DNA from: CAYWWY01 sp964462525
GTDB lineage: Bacteria; Thermotogota; Thermotogae; MWEM01
NCBI GenBank assembly: GCA_964462525.1
Contig: CAYWWY010000001.1
Location: 310,001 to 374,000, forward strand
DNA length: 64,000 bases
Direction: 5' to 3'
Positions 8,853 through 18,567 of this stretch are shown here, piece by piece. Under the pieces are notes generated by a model. The model was not told the DNA's origin and did not search any database. It was given only the letters and a program-made list of their open reading frames with translations. Position 1 is the stretch's first letter; each line of letters begins with the position of its first letter. The translations under genes were made by a program, and so were the position numbers.

Positions 8853-9596
8853 CTACTGAGAAACCAAAAGGATCCGATGCGCGGCGTTTTCAGGGATAGG
8901 CAATTGATCGATGGTCGCTCCAACAAACGCGATCGGATTAGGAGGGATCCATTTTGACTTTTCGTCTTGCCACATAGCAATCTCTTCAATCACAACCAAA
9001 TTTTTGTATGCTTTTTGAAGAATGATAAGGTCTTCACGAGTAATTGGAATCACTCCCGTTCGCCCGGAAAACATATCTGAAGCGCTATTATATGTTTCCA
9101 ATTGAATCCCATGAAGATAGAGTTCTTGTGCTACATATTTAATTACAGGAACCCAATGCTCTGCAGGGCTATAACCGGGGATCGAACCCACATACTTGAA
9201 ATCCCGGTCAAAGAATACAGAAGCGGGCGTTCCTCGAATCCCGAAGATTCCAAATAGTTCTTCATATGAATACAATGGCGCTGCATCATCATACCTGCCT
9301 GTTTCTATATCCAACCTTCCTCTGAGAGTACGATCCGCAAAAATCTCGACCACCACAAACTCCCGCCCATGAATTGCCATAACATCCGGGTCTTGAAATG
9401 TCTCGTTTATCAGCAACGAGCAAAAAAAGCAATTCCTACTGCTGAAAACAACGATTACCCCTTTATTCATGATCCGCGCAGCTTCAAATGCAAGATCGAA
9501 CTGATTGATTAAAATGGTTGTGTTTGAATAGACAGCTTGTACCCAAGCAAAAAGCATAATAGCAGTCATTCCGATTAACAGAACCTTTCGCCTCAC
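8853..9596 (-). CDS. Secreted thioredoxin-like protein (SoxW/DsbD-gamma type)
   Basis: A 247-residue thioredoxin-fold protein. The GTG at 9594-9596 was taken as start because GGGAGG lies 7 bases upstream; an ATG further up would overlap ccdA. A signal peptide covers about residues 1-24. The active site is C56-F-F-C59 in SSRNCFFC, with the cis-proline segment RGTPASVFFD near residues 125-135. The C-terminal part of about 80 residues is not recognised. It lies directly after ccdA, so it should receive electrons across the membrane from CcdA and reduce disulfides outside the cytoplasm. Confidence 0.87.
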   Translation of the reverse strand: MRRKVLLIGMTAIMLFAWVQAVYSNTTILINQFDLAFEAARIMNKGVIVVFSSRNCFFCSLLINETFQDPDVMAIHGREFVVVEIFADRTLRGRLDIETGRYDDAAPLYSYEELFGIFGIRGTPASVFFDRDFKYVGSIPGYSPAEHWVPVIKYVAQELYLHGIQLETYNSASDMFSGRTGVIPITREDLIILQKAYKNLVVIEEIAMWQDEKSKWIPPNPIAFVGATIDQLPIPENAAHRILLVSQ

Positions 9597-9609
9597 GATC
9601 AAACCTCCC

Positions 9610-10293
9610 TTATCCGAATTGAAACGCATTCAGCAAACCTGTAATCATGAGTATACCAACAATAATCAGCAATACGCCTCCCACCCAGCGGAATGCTTTT
9701 TCATGATTCATGATCCAAGGGATCCAACGGTACAGTATCGATATAAAGACGGAAACTAAAAAAAGAGGGATGCTGAATCCAAGCGCGTATACCGCCAGCA
9801 AAGCAGATCCCCTTGAAAGGCTTCCTGATTGGGCAGCAATGGTTAGAATCGATCCCAGCACTGGGCTTACACAAGGAGCCCAAACAAAGGAAATAACGAC
9901 TCCCATGAAAAAGGCACCCCAAAACCCTTTCACTTTTCTCGTTGGGGAAATACGCACGAGTTGAAAGCGAGGCAGTCGAAACCATCCAAGATATGCACAA
10001 CCAAGTAGAATAATAACGCTTCCACCAATCCAGGAAACCCAATGTTCAACCTGAATGAAAAAGGAACCAAATGCCCCAGTCAAGGCACCCAAAAGGACGA
10101 AAACCAATGAGAGCCCGAAAACAAATCCAAACCCTCTCCAAACGCGGTCCCATTTTTCTCTTGTTCCTCCCATTAGGTACCCAATAAATCCTGGCATTAC
10201 AGGGAATATGCATGGAGAAAAGAAACTGAGCAATCCACCGACAAACGCTGCGGAAAAGCGTACTGATGCCACAAAAGCAAAAGATCCTTCCAT
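9610..10293 (-). CDS. ccdA: CcdA/DsbD-type transmembrane thiol electron carrier
   Basis: A 227-residue membrane protein with six predicted membrane segments. It has the paired cysteines of the family: C28 in FFSPCIFP, and a second in WAPCVSP near residue 137. CcdA passes reducing equivalents from cytoplasmic thioredoxin to an extracytoplasmic thioredoxin-like partner, here the gene 13 bases downstream. GGAGG lies 6 bases before the ATG. The upstream region carries a palindrome resembling CsoR/CstR operators, which hints at control by copper or reactive sulfur. No cytochrome c maturation gene is nearby, so a general disulfide role is more likely. Confidence 0.92.
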   Translation of the reverse strand: MEGSFAFVASVRFSAAFVGGLLSFFSPCIFPVMPGFIGYLMGGTREKWDRVWRGFGFVFGLSLVFVLLGALTGAFGSFFIQVEHWVSWIGGSVIILLGCAYLGWFRLPRFQLVRISPTRKVKGFWGAFFMGVVISFVWAPCVSPVLGSILTIAAQSGSLSRGSALLAVYALGFSIPLFLVSVFISILYRWIPWIMNHEKAFRWVGGVLLIIVGILMITGLLNAFQFG

Positions 10294-10324
10294 AGGTTTC
10301 CTCCATTTACCTAACTTATTTTAT

Positions 10325-10341
10325 ATACCCCATTGGGGTAT
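10325..10341 (-). promoter_or_regulatory. CsoR/CstR-like palindrome upstream of ccdA
   Basis: ATACCCC-ATT-GGGGTAT is a perfect 7-bp inverted repeat with a 3-base centre. On the minus strand it lies immediately before a TATAAA-like -10 box and about 32 bases upstream of the ccdA ATG. The form matches known CsoR-family operators (A/T-rich ends around G/C runs). No csoR gene is present here. Confidence 0.5.
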
Positions 10342-10374
10342 TTAAAAGATTGACGAGAAGTCATCCGGTATTAT

Positions 10375-11355
10375 TTAATCGGTTGGGGAAAGATTTCGAT
10401 AGGCCTTTCTTAAAAAGGATGATAGGTCTGCGGGTATTGGAGCGGTAAATTCCATCCATTGGTTTGAGGTAGGATGGAATATCCCTAACCGCACAGCATG
10501 AAGCATCTGCCTTTGGACATGAAATATGTTCGCGTCGGAAAGGTCTCCATATAAATAATCACCAACAATCGGATGATTGATGGATTTGAAGTGAACACGA
10601 ATCTGATGCATTCTTCCAGTTCGAATTCGTACGAATACCAATGAAATCTTCTGCTGGATTTCCAACAAAACTTTCCAGCTGGTAAATGATTCTTTTCCTT
10701 CTTCATTGACCATCATTTTCAACCGATTATTTGGGCTTCTTGAAAGAGGTCTTTCGATTGTACCTTCTTTTGATGATAAGATCCCCTTAACCAAAGCAAA
10801 ATACTCTTTCTTGGTTTTTCTAAACCGGAATTGATTGGAAAGATAGTGGTGAGCGTTGATGTTTTTGGCAACAACCATGACCCCGGATGTATCCTTATCC
10901 AATCGGTGAACGATTCCGGGTCGAACCCCTTGATCGGCCCATTGAAAATCTTGACAATGGAAAAGCAGTGCGTTTACAAGTGTTCCTGTAGTTTTGTGAG
11001 GGACTGGATGAACAATCATCCCGGGAGGTTTGTTAATCACAACAAGATCGGGGTCCTCATAGACGATTGATATCGGAAGGTTTTCAGGCAAGATTTCGGT
11101 TATAGGGGGGGTAGGAACTTCAATAGAGACGACATCGTTTTCTTGAACCAGATAAGCCGGTTTTTTTTGGGTCCCTTCTACGAGGACTTTTTTTTCTTTA
11201 ATCGCTCTCTGAATCATGGTCCGAGAAATCCAAGAAGGTACCATGCAAACAAGAAACTTGTCTAACCGATTCTTCGCATAGCTCGGAGTGACACGGAATT
11301 CGAGGATCTCTTGGTTTATGGAATTTGATTCCCGGGTTTCATTCGCATGAGTCAT
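10375..11355 (-). CDS. RluD-family 23S rRNA pseudouridine synthase
   Basis: A 326-residue RluA/RluD-family enzyme. An S4 RNA-binding domain lies at about residues 26-85 and the synthase domain follows. The catalytic aspartate is D153 in the HRLDKDTSG motif (150-158). The family converts specific uridines of 23S rRNA to pseudouridine; RluD length and S4 presence point to helix 69. The start overlaps the smc stop by ATGA. It is probably cotranscribed with smc from the promoter near 14950-14979. The exact target uridines cannot be read from sequence. Confidence 0.92.
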   Translation of the reverse strand: MTHANETRESNSINQEILEFRVTPSYAKNRLDKFLVCMVPSWISRTMIQRAIKEKKVLVEGTQKKPAYLVQENDVVSIEVPTPPITEILPENLPISIVYEDPDLVVINKPPGMIVHPVPHKTTGTLVNALLFHCQDFQWADQGVRPGIVHRLDKDTSGVMVVAKNINAHHYLSNQFRFRKTKKEYFALVKGILSSKEGTIERPLSRSPNNRLKMMVNEEGKESFTSWKVLLEIQQKISLVFVRIRTGRMHQIRVHFKSINHPIVGDYLYGDLSDANIFHVQRQMLHAVRLGIFHPTSNQWMEFTAPIPADLSSFLRKAYRNLSPTD

Positions 11356-14300
11356 ACCGCATACTGTTCCAACTCGACGGACATTACCATTGATACACCA
11401 TGAGACTGGGTGATTCCATACATCCGATCCGCTACTTCCATAACAAGCTTGTTGTGTGTTATTACGATGAATTGAGCAATCCCTTTATATTTTTCCACAA
11501 GCAATTTCAGTCTTTCTGCATTAAAGTCATCAAGAGCTGCGTCGACTTCATCCAAGATATAAAAAGGACTGGGATTGATTCGCAGCATGGCAAATACGAG
11601 AGCAATTCCCACGAGAGATTTTTCACCCCCAGATAGAAGATACATTTTTTGCAGTTTCTTTCCCGGCCGACGAACGACGATTTCAATGCCTGTTTCTAGT
11701 ATGTCTTCATGAGGGATTAATCGGAGTTCACCAGTTCCTCCTCCAAAAAGAGTCCCGATCATCTCATTGAAATTTTCGTTGATCTGCTGGAGGGTTTTCA
11801 AGAAGATCTCTTTTGCTTCATGATCTGTTTTCTCCAAAAGCTCTTCAAGGGATTTTTTGGCGGTCAGAAGGTCAACTTGCTGATTCGACATATCCGTATG
11901 CCGATGGTCAACATCATTATATTCATCGATTGCTGTCAGATCAACATTCCCCAAGTATTTTATCTTTTTTTCCAAATCCCGGACAATTTCCTCTAATTGG
12001 TTCACATGATCCAACTCATCAATGCGATCGAATAATTCATCTTCCGTTATCCCTGCATGTCTCATTCGATCGTGTAGCGTCTGGTACCGGAATTCCAATT
12101 GCTGATTCTGAAGATCGGCCTGATGACTCTTTTCTCGCACTTCTTCCCTTTGCTCCTTTAATCCGGTCAGTTCTTTTTCCAAGTCATGGATTTGTTGTGT
12201 TTTCTGTTGTCGATCTTGCTGTTGATCTTTGAGACTGGCAAAAAGGGTTTCCATCTCTTTTTTCAATGATTGGAGTTCTGTGTTTAGTTCTTGGATTTTT
12301 TCTCTTTGCTCTCCAATCTCATGTTCCAGCTCTTTTTTTCGAATTTTCAACACGTCGGTATCTTCAATGGATCCCTCCAAATCGGATTGAATATCTTTGA
12401 TCTCTTGATTGTATTGGCGTTCCCGCTCTTGAAGGGTATTTTGGTTCAAACGAACTCCGTCGATCTCAGATTGCAATTCTGCGATCCGTTGTTTCTGCTC
12501 TTTAATAATTTCGGACGACTGGAAAAATTCGGTTTCAATTTGGTGACTTTCGGTTTGAATCTCTGCCATTCGAGCAGCAATCTGCTCTCTTCTCGCTTGT
12601 GCCCCTTCCATTTTCGCCATATAGTCAATCCGTAGACTCTCTAATTGGTCTGTTTCCTTCTCCAATTCAGCAATCGCAGAAGTGAGTTCTTGAACCGTTC
12701 TTTTTATGGATGCGTTTTTCATCATAATTTCATTTAATTGGCCTTCTAAATGATTCCTGAGCTGTGTAGCTTCGTTTTTTTCCTGAATCATCTTTTTTTC
12801 TTTTCTTTGGGCTTGGTCCATCTGGTTTTGAAGGGTTTCGATCTCTTCAGACACTTCTTGAAGCCTCCGGTTTCTGGCTAATAAGGAAGTGCGAGAATCA
12901 ACTTGGTAGCTCCCTCCTGTAATCGCCCCGCGAGAAGCAATCATTTGACCGTCTAAAGACACCATCGGATTTTTGAGTCCTTTGGTTTTCCTCAGTTCCA
13001 GTCCATCTTCTAACGTCTTTACAACTACAGTATCTCCAAACAAAAAGGTGGGAAGAATTGAAAACTCCTCCCCTACTTTTACTAGATCAGTGGCATATCC
13101 AACAAATCCTGGATGCTTTTGTAGAGCAGTGTTGACAACTACAGGGCGATAATCGAGTGTATCAAGAGGGAGAAAAGTGGCGCGACCAAGATGGTTCTCT
13201 TTTAATATTTGAACAGCATGCTTGGCTGTATCCGTATCGACTGTAACAATATTTTGCGATCGAGCGCCAAGAATCACTTCTAAAGCTATCTCGTATTGTG
13301 GATCTACTTCGAGAATGTTTGCTACAATATCGATCATATTGCGAAGAAGCGGATCGTTCTCTTTGGCTTGGAACAGAGCTTTGACAGGACGGTTAAATCC
13401 AGTGAATTCTCTAATTTGCCGGTCAATGACTGCTTTTTCTGCTTCCAGGTGTTTCAGGTTTTGCATCATCTCATACCGCTGATTCTCTAGCGCTCTTAGG
13501 GATTGTTCGATATCATGGACTTTCGTTCGAACTTCTTGGAGCATCTGCAAGGTGATTTCTTCCTCTTGAGATCCCAAAACACTATGCTCTCGCAATTCAT
13601 TGAGTTCCTGATTCATCCCGTCCAATCGGTGGCTTTTCGACTCTATTTGACTCTGTAATACCGTAAGCCGTTTCTCATGGTCTTCCATCATATCTTTCAA
13701 CCGTTGGTCCTCATTGTCTAGCTTTCCTGTTTCCTTTTCGTTTCTGTTCAGGACATCCTGAAGTTCCATCATTTTCTGTTGGTCTTCTGAGTAATCACCC
13801 AGAATCGATTCTTTCTGTTCTTCTAGCTCCTCCAACTTGTGAGTGACCATTTGGAGATCGTCCATAAGAGTCTTGTAGATCCGTGATACCTCTTCTTTTC
13901 TTTGCACGGATTTATGTCGGTTTTGTTCCATTTGGTCCAACCGTGTTGTTGTCTCGACAAAAGCCGTTTCTCGGTCGGAAAGTTTTGCTTGAAAGATTTC
14001 GCGGAGTTCGTTCAGATGGTTTTGCCTTTGCTTGTGTTCTTCAAGGATTCCCGTAAAACATTGCGCTTCATGATCTACTTGGGAAAAGGCTTCGCGAAGT
14101 TGATTCCAACGGGATTCTACTTGGATCAGTGTTTTCTGGATTTCTTTCATTTTCTCATGATCTTGATCGTTTTGGCGATCCAAAGATAAGCGCGCGCTGT
14201 TAATCTCACTCTGTATGTTCGAAAAAAGGGAAAGCTGGTGTACCTTAAGATCTTTTGAGTATTCCTGATACTTTTCTGCCCGTTTGGCTTTTAAGTATAA

Positions 14301-14894
14301 GGACTTTTTTTGCTTGTCCAACTCATCCAAGATGTCTTGGAGGCGGGTTATGTTTTCTTCGGTTACCGTTAAGCGGGATAATGTCTCTTTCTTTCTTTGT
14401 TTGTAGATTGCAATCCCCGCAGCCTCTTCGATAAGCAGTCGAATTTCTTCCGGGGAACTGTTCAAAATTTTATCTATTCTTCCCTGGCCTACAATGGAAT
14501 AGAGTTCTTTCCCGGCCCCTGTTCCCGCAAATAATTCTTTTATATCTTTGAGTCTCACTTTTTCATCGTTTATGATGTACGTATTTTTTCCATCACGCGT
14601 CAACTCTCTTGTTACTTCAATGATGCTTGCATCTTTTTTTCTAAAGGATAGAGTAACGCAAGCAGTTGAAGAGGCGGATAAGCCATCGCTTCCGGCAAAA
14701 AGAACATCGGAGCGTTCGTTTGCTCGGATATTTTTTAATGACTGTTCCCCAAACAACCACAAAATTGCGTCGACAATGTTTGATTTCCCGCTGCCATTCG
14801 GACCTACAATGGAAGTGATACCTTCGGAAAGACGTAAAGAAATGGGTCTAGCGAAAGATTTGAACCCAGATAATCTGATTTCTTCCAAATTCAT
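11352..14894 (-). CDS. smc: Chromosome segregation protein SMC
   Basis: A 1180-residue SMC ATPase of normal length. The Walker A motif GPNGSGKSN lies near residues 31-39. Two long coiled coils flank a central hinge (about 505-665, with segments IVDTDTAKHAVQ and RGAITGGSY). The C-terminal head has the ABC signature LSGGEKSL and Walker B FYILDEVDAALD. The start was moved to ATG 14892-14894 (MNLEEIRLSGFKSF), which matches the usual SMC N-terminus; GGGGGG lies before it. It compacts and helps segregate the chromosome with ScpA and ScpB, which are not in this window. Confidence 0.97.
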   Translation of the reverse strand: MNLEEIRLSGFKSFARPISLRLSEGITSIVGPNGSGKSNIVDAILWLFGEQSLKNIRANERSDVLFAGSDGLSASSTACVTLSFRKKDASIIEVTRELTRDGKNTYIINDEKVRLKDIKELFAGTGAGKELYSIVGQGRIDKILNSSPEEIRLLIEEAAGIAIYKQRKKETLSRLTVTEENITRLQDILDELDKQKKSLYLKAKRAEKYQEYSKDLKVHQLSLFSNIQSEINSARLSLDRQNDQDHEKMKEIQKTLIQVESRWNQLREAFSQVDHEAQCFTGILEEHKQRQNHLNELREIFQAKLSDRETAFVETTTRLDQMEQNRHKSVQRKEEVSRIYKTLMDDLQMVTHKLEELEEQKESILGDYSEDQQKMMELQDVLNRNEKETGKLDNEDQRLKDMMEDHEKRLTVLQSQIESKSHRLDGMNQELNELREHSVLGSQEEEITLQMLQEVRTKVHDIEQSLRALENQRYEMMQNLKHLEAEKAVIDRQIREFTGFNRPVKALFQAKENDPLLRNMIDIVANILEVDPQYEIALEVILGARSQNIVTVDTDTAKHAVQILKENHLGRATFLPLDTLDYRPVVVNTALQKHPGFVGYATDLVKVGEEFSILPTFLFGDTVVVKTLEDGLELRKTKGLKNPMVSLDGQMIASRGAITGGSYQVDSRTSLLARNRRLQEVSEEIETLQNQMDQAQRKEKKMIQEKNEATQLRNHLEGQLNEIMMKNASIKRTVQELTSAIAELEKETDQLESLRIDYMAKMEGAQARREQIAARMAEIQTESHQIETEFFQSSEIIKEQKQRIAELQSEIDGVRLNQNTLQERERQYNQEIKDIQSDLEGSIEDTDVLKIRKKELEHEIGEQREKIQELNTELQSLKKEMETLFASLKDQQQDRQQKTQQIHDLEKELTGLKEQREEVREKSHQADLQNQQLEFRYQTLHDRMRHAGITEDELFDRIDELDHVNQLEEIVRDLEKKIKYLGNVDLTAIDEYNDVDHRHTDMSNQQVDLLTAKKSLEELLEKTDHEAKEIFLKTLQQINENFNEMIGTLFGGGTGELRLIPHEDILETGIEIVVRRPGKKLQKMYLLSGGEKSLVGIALVFAMLRINPSPFYILDEVDAALDDFNAERLKLLVEKYKGIAQFIVITHNKLVMEVADRMYGITQSHGVSMVMSVELEQYAV

Positions 14895-14949
14895 AGGAAC
14901 GCCCCCCCAAAATAAAACCGGAACCAAACAAGAATACCCCTCACAGCGG

Positions 14950-14979
14950 ATTATACCACGAACCGTACCGGTTTTTCAA
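14950..14979 (-). promoter_or_regulatory. smc: smc promoter
   Basis: On the minus strand TTGAAA (14974-14979) and TATAAT (14950-14955) are 18 bases apart, with the extended TGG before the -10. The spacer contains the inverted repeat AACCG-GTA-CGGTT. Confidence 0.75.
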
Positions 14980-15102
14980 CTTTTTCCGCGCAATGAATCT
15001 CATTTCCTAGTTATCGGATTAAACCATTGTCTTTTGGGTTCCTTTTTTTCTGCAATCAAGTGGCACGTCCGTTTTCTCTGCTGGAAAAGATGTGGGATAT
15101 GG

Positions 15103-15108
15103 TATAAT
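15103..15108 (+). promoter_or_regulatory. Extended -10 box for pullulanase
   Basis: TATGGTATAAT gives an extended -10; the -35 region (CTGGAA) is poor. It lies about 63 bases before the pullulanase start and is divergent from the smc promoter. Confidence 0.55.
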
Positions 15109-15171
15109 TTTCTATCTTTCGGATCTGCTGAAAATAGAAACCAAAAAAAGGCGTAATAAGGAGGTGTTCGG

Positions 15172-17703
15172 ATGAAAAAAGGGCTCTTGGTTGGGTTTTT
15201 GCTTTTTTTTGCCTGTCTGGCCGTCATATCTTCTGAGCTAGTGGTCCATTATCACCGGTATGATCAAGAATACGCTGGATGGAATCTTTGGATTTGGCCG
15301 CATGAACCCACCAGCGATCACGGTTCTTCTTACGAATTTGACGATTCTGATGATTTTGGTTTCCGCGCTGTGATTCCTTTGCCGGATGAATTGACCAAAG
15401 TAGGAATTATCGTTCGATTGAGAGAATGGGAAGCCAAAGATATAGCGGTGGATCGTTTTGTTCCCATCATGGAAGACACCACCCATATCTGGATTCTCCA
15501 AGGAATCGAAGAAATCTTCTTTAGTCCCCCGGATACGACACCCCGTATCTTTTTTTCCCAAGCAATCAAACATAATCGGATCCAAGCCTTTTTAACCCAT
15601 CCATTGGATACACGGTCAGCGATAGAGGCGGTCCGAGTAAAACGAAATGACATAGATACGCAAATCCGATCAATATCAAAGGTTGACCCAACTGACATCT
15701 CACGTACCCCCTGGATTGAGATCGTTTTGGATGAGTCCATTCAGGAAGATGCTTTATCCGAAAGTTGGATATTGGATATTGATGGGTTTCACCATGTACC
15801 CATCATCATGACAGGTATTCTTGACGATTATTATGTAGACCTACCTTTGGGGGCTCTTTATCAAAAAAACCAAACAACCTTTCGGGTATGGTCTCCCGTT
15901 TCTGTTTGGGTCAACCTTTTGCTATTTGACACAGATGAGCAAGAAGAGCCAACCCAAAGAATACCAATGATTCGAAAGGAAAACGGGTATTGGGAGCAAA
16001 CAGTCAATCAAGACTTAGATGGCGCTTTTTACTTGTATGAGTTGCATTCCTATGGTCAGGTTCGCAAAACAGTTGATCCTTACTCTAAGGCAGTTTCTAT
16101 CAATGGCGGTAAATCTGTTGTTTTGGATTTATCCAACACGAATCCCGAAGGATGGGCAGAATACAAAAATCCGTTTCAGAAATCTTACGTGGATGCCATT
16201 ATTTATGAGACACATGTCGTGGATTTTACAGGTCTTTCCAACTCAGGCGTCCAGAACGCAGGATTGTACTTAGGTATGGTGGAAGAAAACACAACTGGAC
16301 CTGGAGGTGTTCGGACTGGGTTGTCTCATTTGATCGAATTGGGCATTACTCATCTTCAGATTCTTCCGATTATGGATTTTTACACCAGTGTAGAAGAATC
16401 CAAGAATTTTGAACAATACTACAACTGGGGTTATGATCCCTTTCTTTTCCAAGTACCTGAAGGGTGGTATTCGACTGATCCTCGGGCGCCAGATGCCCGT
16501 ATCCGAGAAGTCAAGCAAATGGTTCAAGGGTTCCACAATCATGAGATCGCCGTAATCCTAGATATTGTTTTTCCCCATACATTTGGAGTTGGAGAAGCTT
16601 CTCCGTTTGATCAAACTGTCCCTTACTACTTCTATCGTCTTGGGAAAATGGGAGATTATCTGAACGAATCAGGATGCGGCAATGTAATCGCTTCAGAACG
16701 ACCGATGATGCGAAAATTCATTATCGATACAGTTATGCACTGGATTGATGAGTATCATGTTAACGGATTCCGATTTGATCAGATGGGTCTAATTGACGTT
16801 GATACAATGCTTGCGGTTCAAAAAACTGTTCATGATTACGATCCTCATATTCTATTGTATGGTGAACCATGGGGTGGTTTCAATGTGGCTCCAAGATTTG
16901 GAAAAGACGAAGTTGGAAACACAAGAGTAGCTGCTTTCAACGACGCATATCGGGATGCCATTCGAGGATCGGTTTTTCAAGAAACAGCCAAAGGGTTTCC
17001 GATGGGCATTATGGGAAGAGACATCCGCATTCGCCGAGGTTTAGTCGGATCGATTTTCTATGACGACCGGATTTTTGAGTTTGCTTCAAATCCGGATGAA
17101 ACCATTAACTACGCCGCTTGCCATGACAACCATACCCTTTGGGATAAGAATTGGTTAGCAGCCAAAGCAGATTCGGTTAATCCTTGGACGGACGATATCA
17201 TGCGGCAGGTCCAGAAACTCTCTGGCGCTCTCGTGCTTCTCGCCCAAGGAGTGCCTTTTCTCCATGCCGGTCAAGACTTTTGCCGAACTAAGGACTTTCA
17301 TGAAAACTCCTATAACGCCCCAATTTCAATAAATGGTTTGGATTACCAACGGAAATTCGAATATTTTGATGTATTCGAGTATCACAAGGGGCTCATCTCT
17401 CTCCGAAAAGCGCATCCCGCATTTCGCTTGCGAACAGCTGAAGAGATCCGTACCCATATATATATGCTGGATTCGCCTCCACGTTCTGTAGCCATCATGA
17501 TTTCTGATTACGCGGGGGGGGATGAGTGGAAAACCATTATTCTTGCTTTCAACGGAAATCTACGACCAGCTGAGATTCAGCTTCCCGAAGGCGTTTGGAA
17601 TATAGTTGTGAATGATCAGCAAGCAGGAACCGATATCTTGGGTACTGCTGAGGGAAGGTTGGTTTTGTTGCCGCATAGTGCTTGGGTCCTATATCAAGAC
17701 TAG
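15172..17703 (+). CDS. pulA: Type I pullulanase (GH13), secreted
   Basis: An 843-residue alpha-1,6-debranching enzyme that cleaves pullulan and branched glucans. The signal peptide spans about residues 1-20. A CBM41 starch-binding module follows ([16 protein letters not shown]), then a CBM48-like domain and the GH13 barrel. Catalytic residues are visible: nucleophile D536 in GFRFDQMG, acid/base E565 in YGEPWGG and D652 in [10 protein letters not shown]. The YNWGYDP motif that marks type I pullulanases lies near residue 420. GGAGGTG is 7 bases before the ATG. Products could feed the sugar ABC transporter at 5434-8714, an inference from function. Confidence 0.96.
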   Translation: MKKGLLVGFLLFFACLAVISSELVVHYHRYDQEYAGWNLWIWPHEPTSDHGSSYEFDDSDDFGFRAVIPLPDELTKVGIIVRLREWEAKDIAVDRFVPIMEDTTHIWILQGIEEIFFSPPDTTPRIFFSQAIKHNRIQAFLTHPLDTRSAIEAVRVKRNDIDTQIRSISKVDPTDISRTPWIEIVLDESIQEDALSESWILDIDGFHHVPIIMTGILDDYYVDLPLGALYQKNQTTFRVWSPVSVWVNLLLFDTDEQEEPTQRIPMIRKENGYWEQTVNQDLDGAFYLYELHSYGQVRKTVDPYSKAVSINGGKSVVLDLSNTNPEGWAEYKNPFQKSYVDAIIYETHVVDFTGLSNSGVQNAGLYLGMVEENTTGPGGVRTGLSHLIELGITHLQILPIMDFYTSVEESKNFEQYYNWGYDPFLFQVPEGWYSTDPRAPDARIREVKQMVQGFHNHEIAVILDIVFPHTFGVGEASPFDQTVPYYFYRLGKMGDYLNESGCGNVIASERPMMRKFIIDTVMHWIDEYHVNGFRFDQMGLIDVDTMLAVQKTVHDYDPHILLYGEPWGGFNVAPRFGKDEVGNTRVAAFNDAYRDAIRGSVFQETAKGFPMGIMGRDIRIRRGLVGSIFYDDRIFEFASNPDETINYAACHDNHTLWDKNWLAAKADSVNPWTDDIMRQVQKLSGALVLLAQGVPFLHAGQDFCRTKDFHENSYNAPISINGLDYQRKFEYFDVFEYHKGLISLRKAHPAFRLRTAEEIRTHIYMLDSPPRSVAIMISDYAGGDEWKTIILAFNGNLRPAEIQLPEGVWNIVVNDQQAGTDILGTAEGRLVLLPHSAWVLYQD

Positions 17704-17714
17704 TTTCAACCCGT

Positions 17715-17743
17715 TTGCATTGTTATTGACTGCATGGTATAAT
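17715..17743 (+). promoter_or_regulatory. Promoter of the MBL-fold hydrolase gene
   Basis: TTGCAT (17715-17720) and TATAAT (17738-17743) with a 17-base spacer and the extended TGG. GGAGGTGAG follows before the ATG at 17766. Confidence 0.7.
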
Positions 17744-17765
17744 CGCGCATACTGGAGGTGAGACC

Positions 17766-18410
17766 ATGAAAATCCAATGGATAGGTCATGCATGTTTTTT
17801 CATCGAAGATAGCGGAGTTCGAGTGGTGACTGACCCATTTGATGAGAGTGTTCATTACAAATTTCCCGAGATCAGCGCAGACATCGTTACTGAAAGCCAT
17901 CAGCATTTTGATCATAACGCCCATAAGCGATTGAAGAATCAACCAGTCGTATTCAACGTACCGGGTGTCTTTGATACCCACGGTTTATCGATCAAGGGCG
18001 TTCCTACCTTTCATGATGCCGAGATGGGTAAGGAACGGGGGGACAATTGCATTTTTCGGATTGATTTTCCCAGCAAGATAAGCATACTGCACTTAGGTGA
18101 TCTAGGACATACCCTCAATTCCTTTCACAAGCAACAGTTAGGAAGCAGTGATATCATGATGGTTCCTGTAGGAGGCACATACACCATTGACGCGAAAACT
18201 GCGAAAGAAGTAGTAGATCTTCTTCAACCTTCGATTGTGATTCCAATGCATTTTAAAACCCCATGGATCCAATTTCCCATCCGTCCAGTCGATGACTTTT
18301 TGGGTATTCTCAACTGGCCAGTAACCCAAGTAAACGAGCTCGACATAACCAAAGATCGTCTTGTAGAATTATCTGGCCAATGCTTTGTCTTTTCCCCAAT
18401 TGAAGTCTAG
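17766..18410 (+). CDS. Metallo-beta-lactamase-fold hydrolase, UlaG-like (COG2220)
   Basis: A 214-residue protein of the UlaG-like MBL-fold family. The metal-binding motif appears as SHQHFDHN (about residues 43-50), with the usual first T replaced by S. A further histidine lies in PTFHDAE, the aspartate in HLGDLGH, and the last histidine in IPMHFKTP. There is no signal peptide, so it should be cytosolic. Members of this group often hydrolyse phosphate or lactone bonds, but many are unassigned. It has its own promoter and stands alone between pullulanase and the ABC operon. The substrate is not known. Confidence 0.88.
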   Translation: MKIQWIGHACFFIEDSGVRVVTDPFDESVHYKFPEISADIVTESHQHFDHNAHKRLKNQPVVFNVPGVFDTHGLSIKGVPTFHDAEMGKERGDNCIFRIDFPSKISILHLGDLGHTLNSFHKQQLGSSDIMMVPVGGTYTIDAKTAKEVVDLLQPSIVIPMHFKTPWIQFPIRPVDDFLGILNWPVTQVNELDITKDRLVELSGQCFVFSPIEV

Positions 18411-18499
18411 TCGATGATAGAAACGTGCAAAAAGCCTCCTTTATTTATGGTTTTAAAAGAAAAATGCAACTGATCCTTCCTAACCCTGCATGGATGGGG

Positions 18500-18529
18500 T
18501 TGACTCTTGATCGAGTCAAAAGGTATAAT
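18500..18529 (+). promoter_or_regulatory. Promoter of the family-5 ABC operon with overlapping palindrome
   Basis: TTGACT (18500-18505) and TATAAT (18524-18529) with an 18-base spacer. The inverted repeat TTGACTC-N6-GAGTCAA (18500-18519) covers the -35 and most of the spacer, an ideal site for a repressor. Confidence 0.72.
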
Positions 18530-18567
18530 GATAGTACATCTTGAACTCTATCAAAAGGAGGTAGATC

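Noticed and set aside
11400..14189. Several plus-strand ORFs of 60-140 codons opposite smc
   Set aside because: They are antisense shadows of a strongly conserved gene, without ribosome sites.
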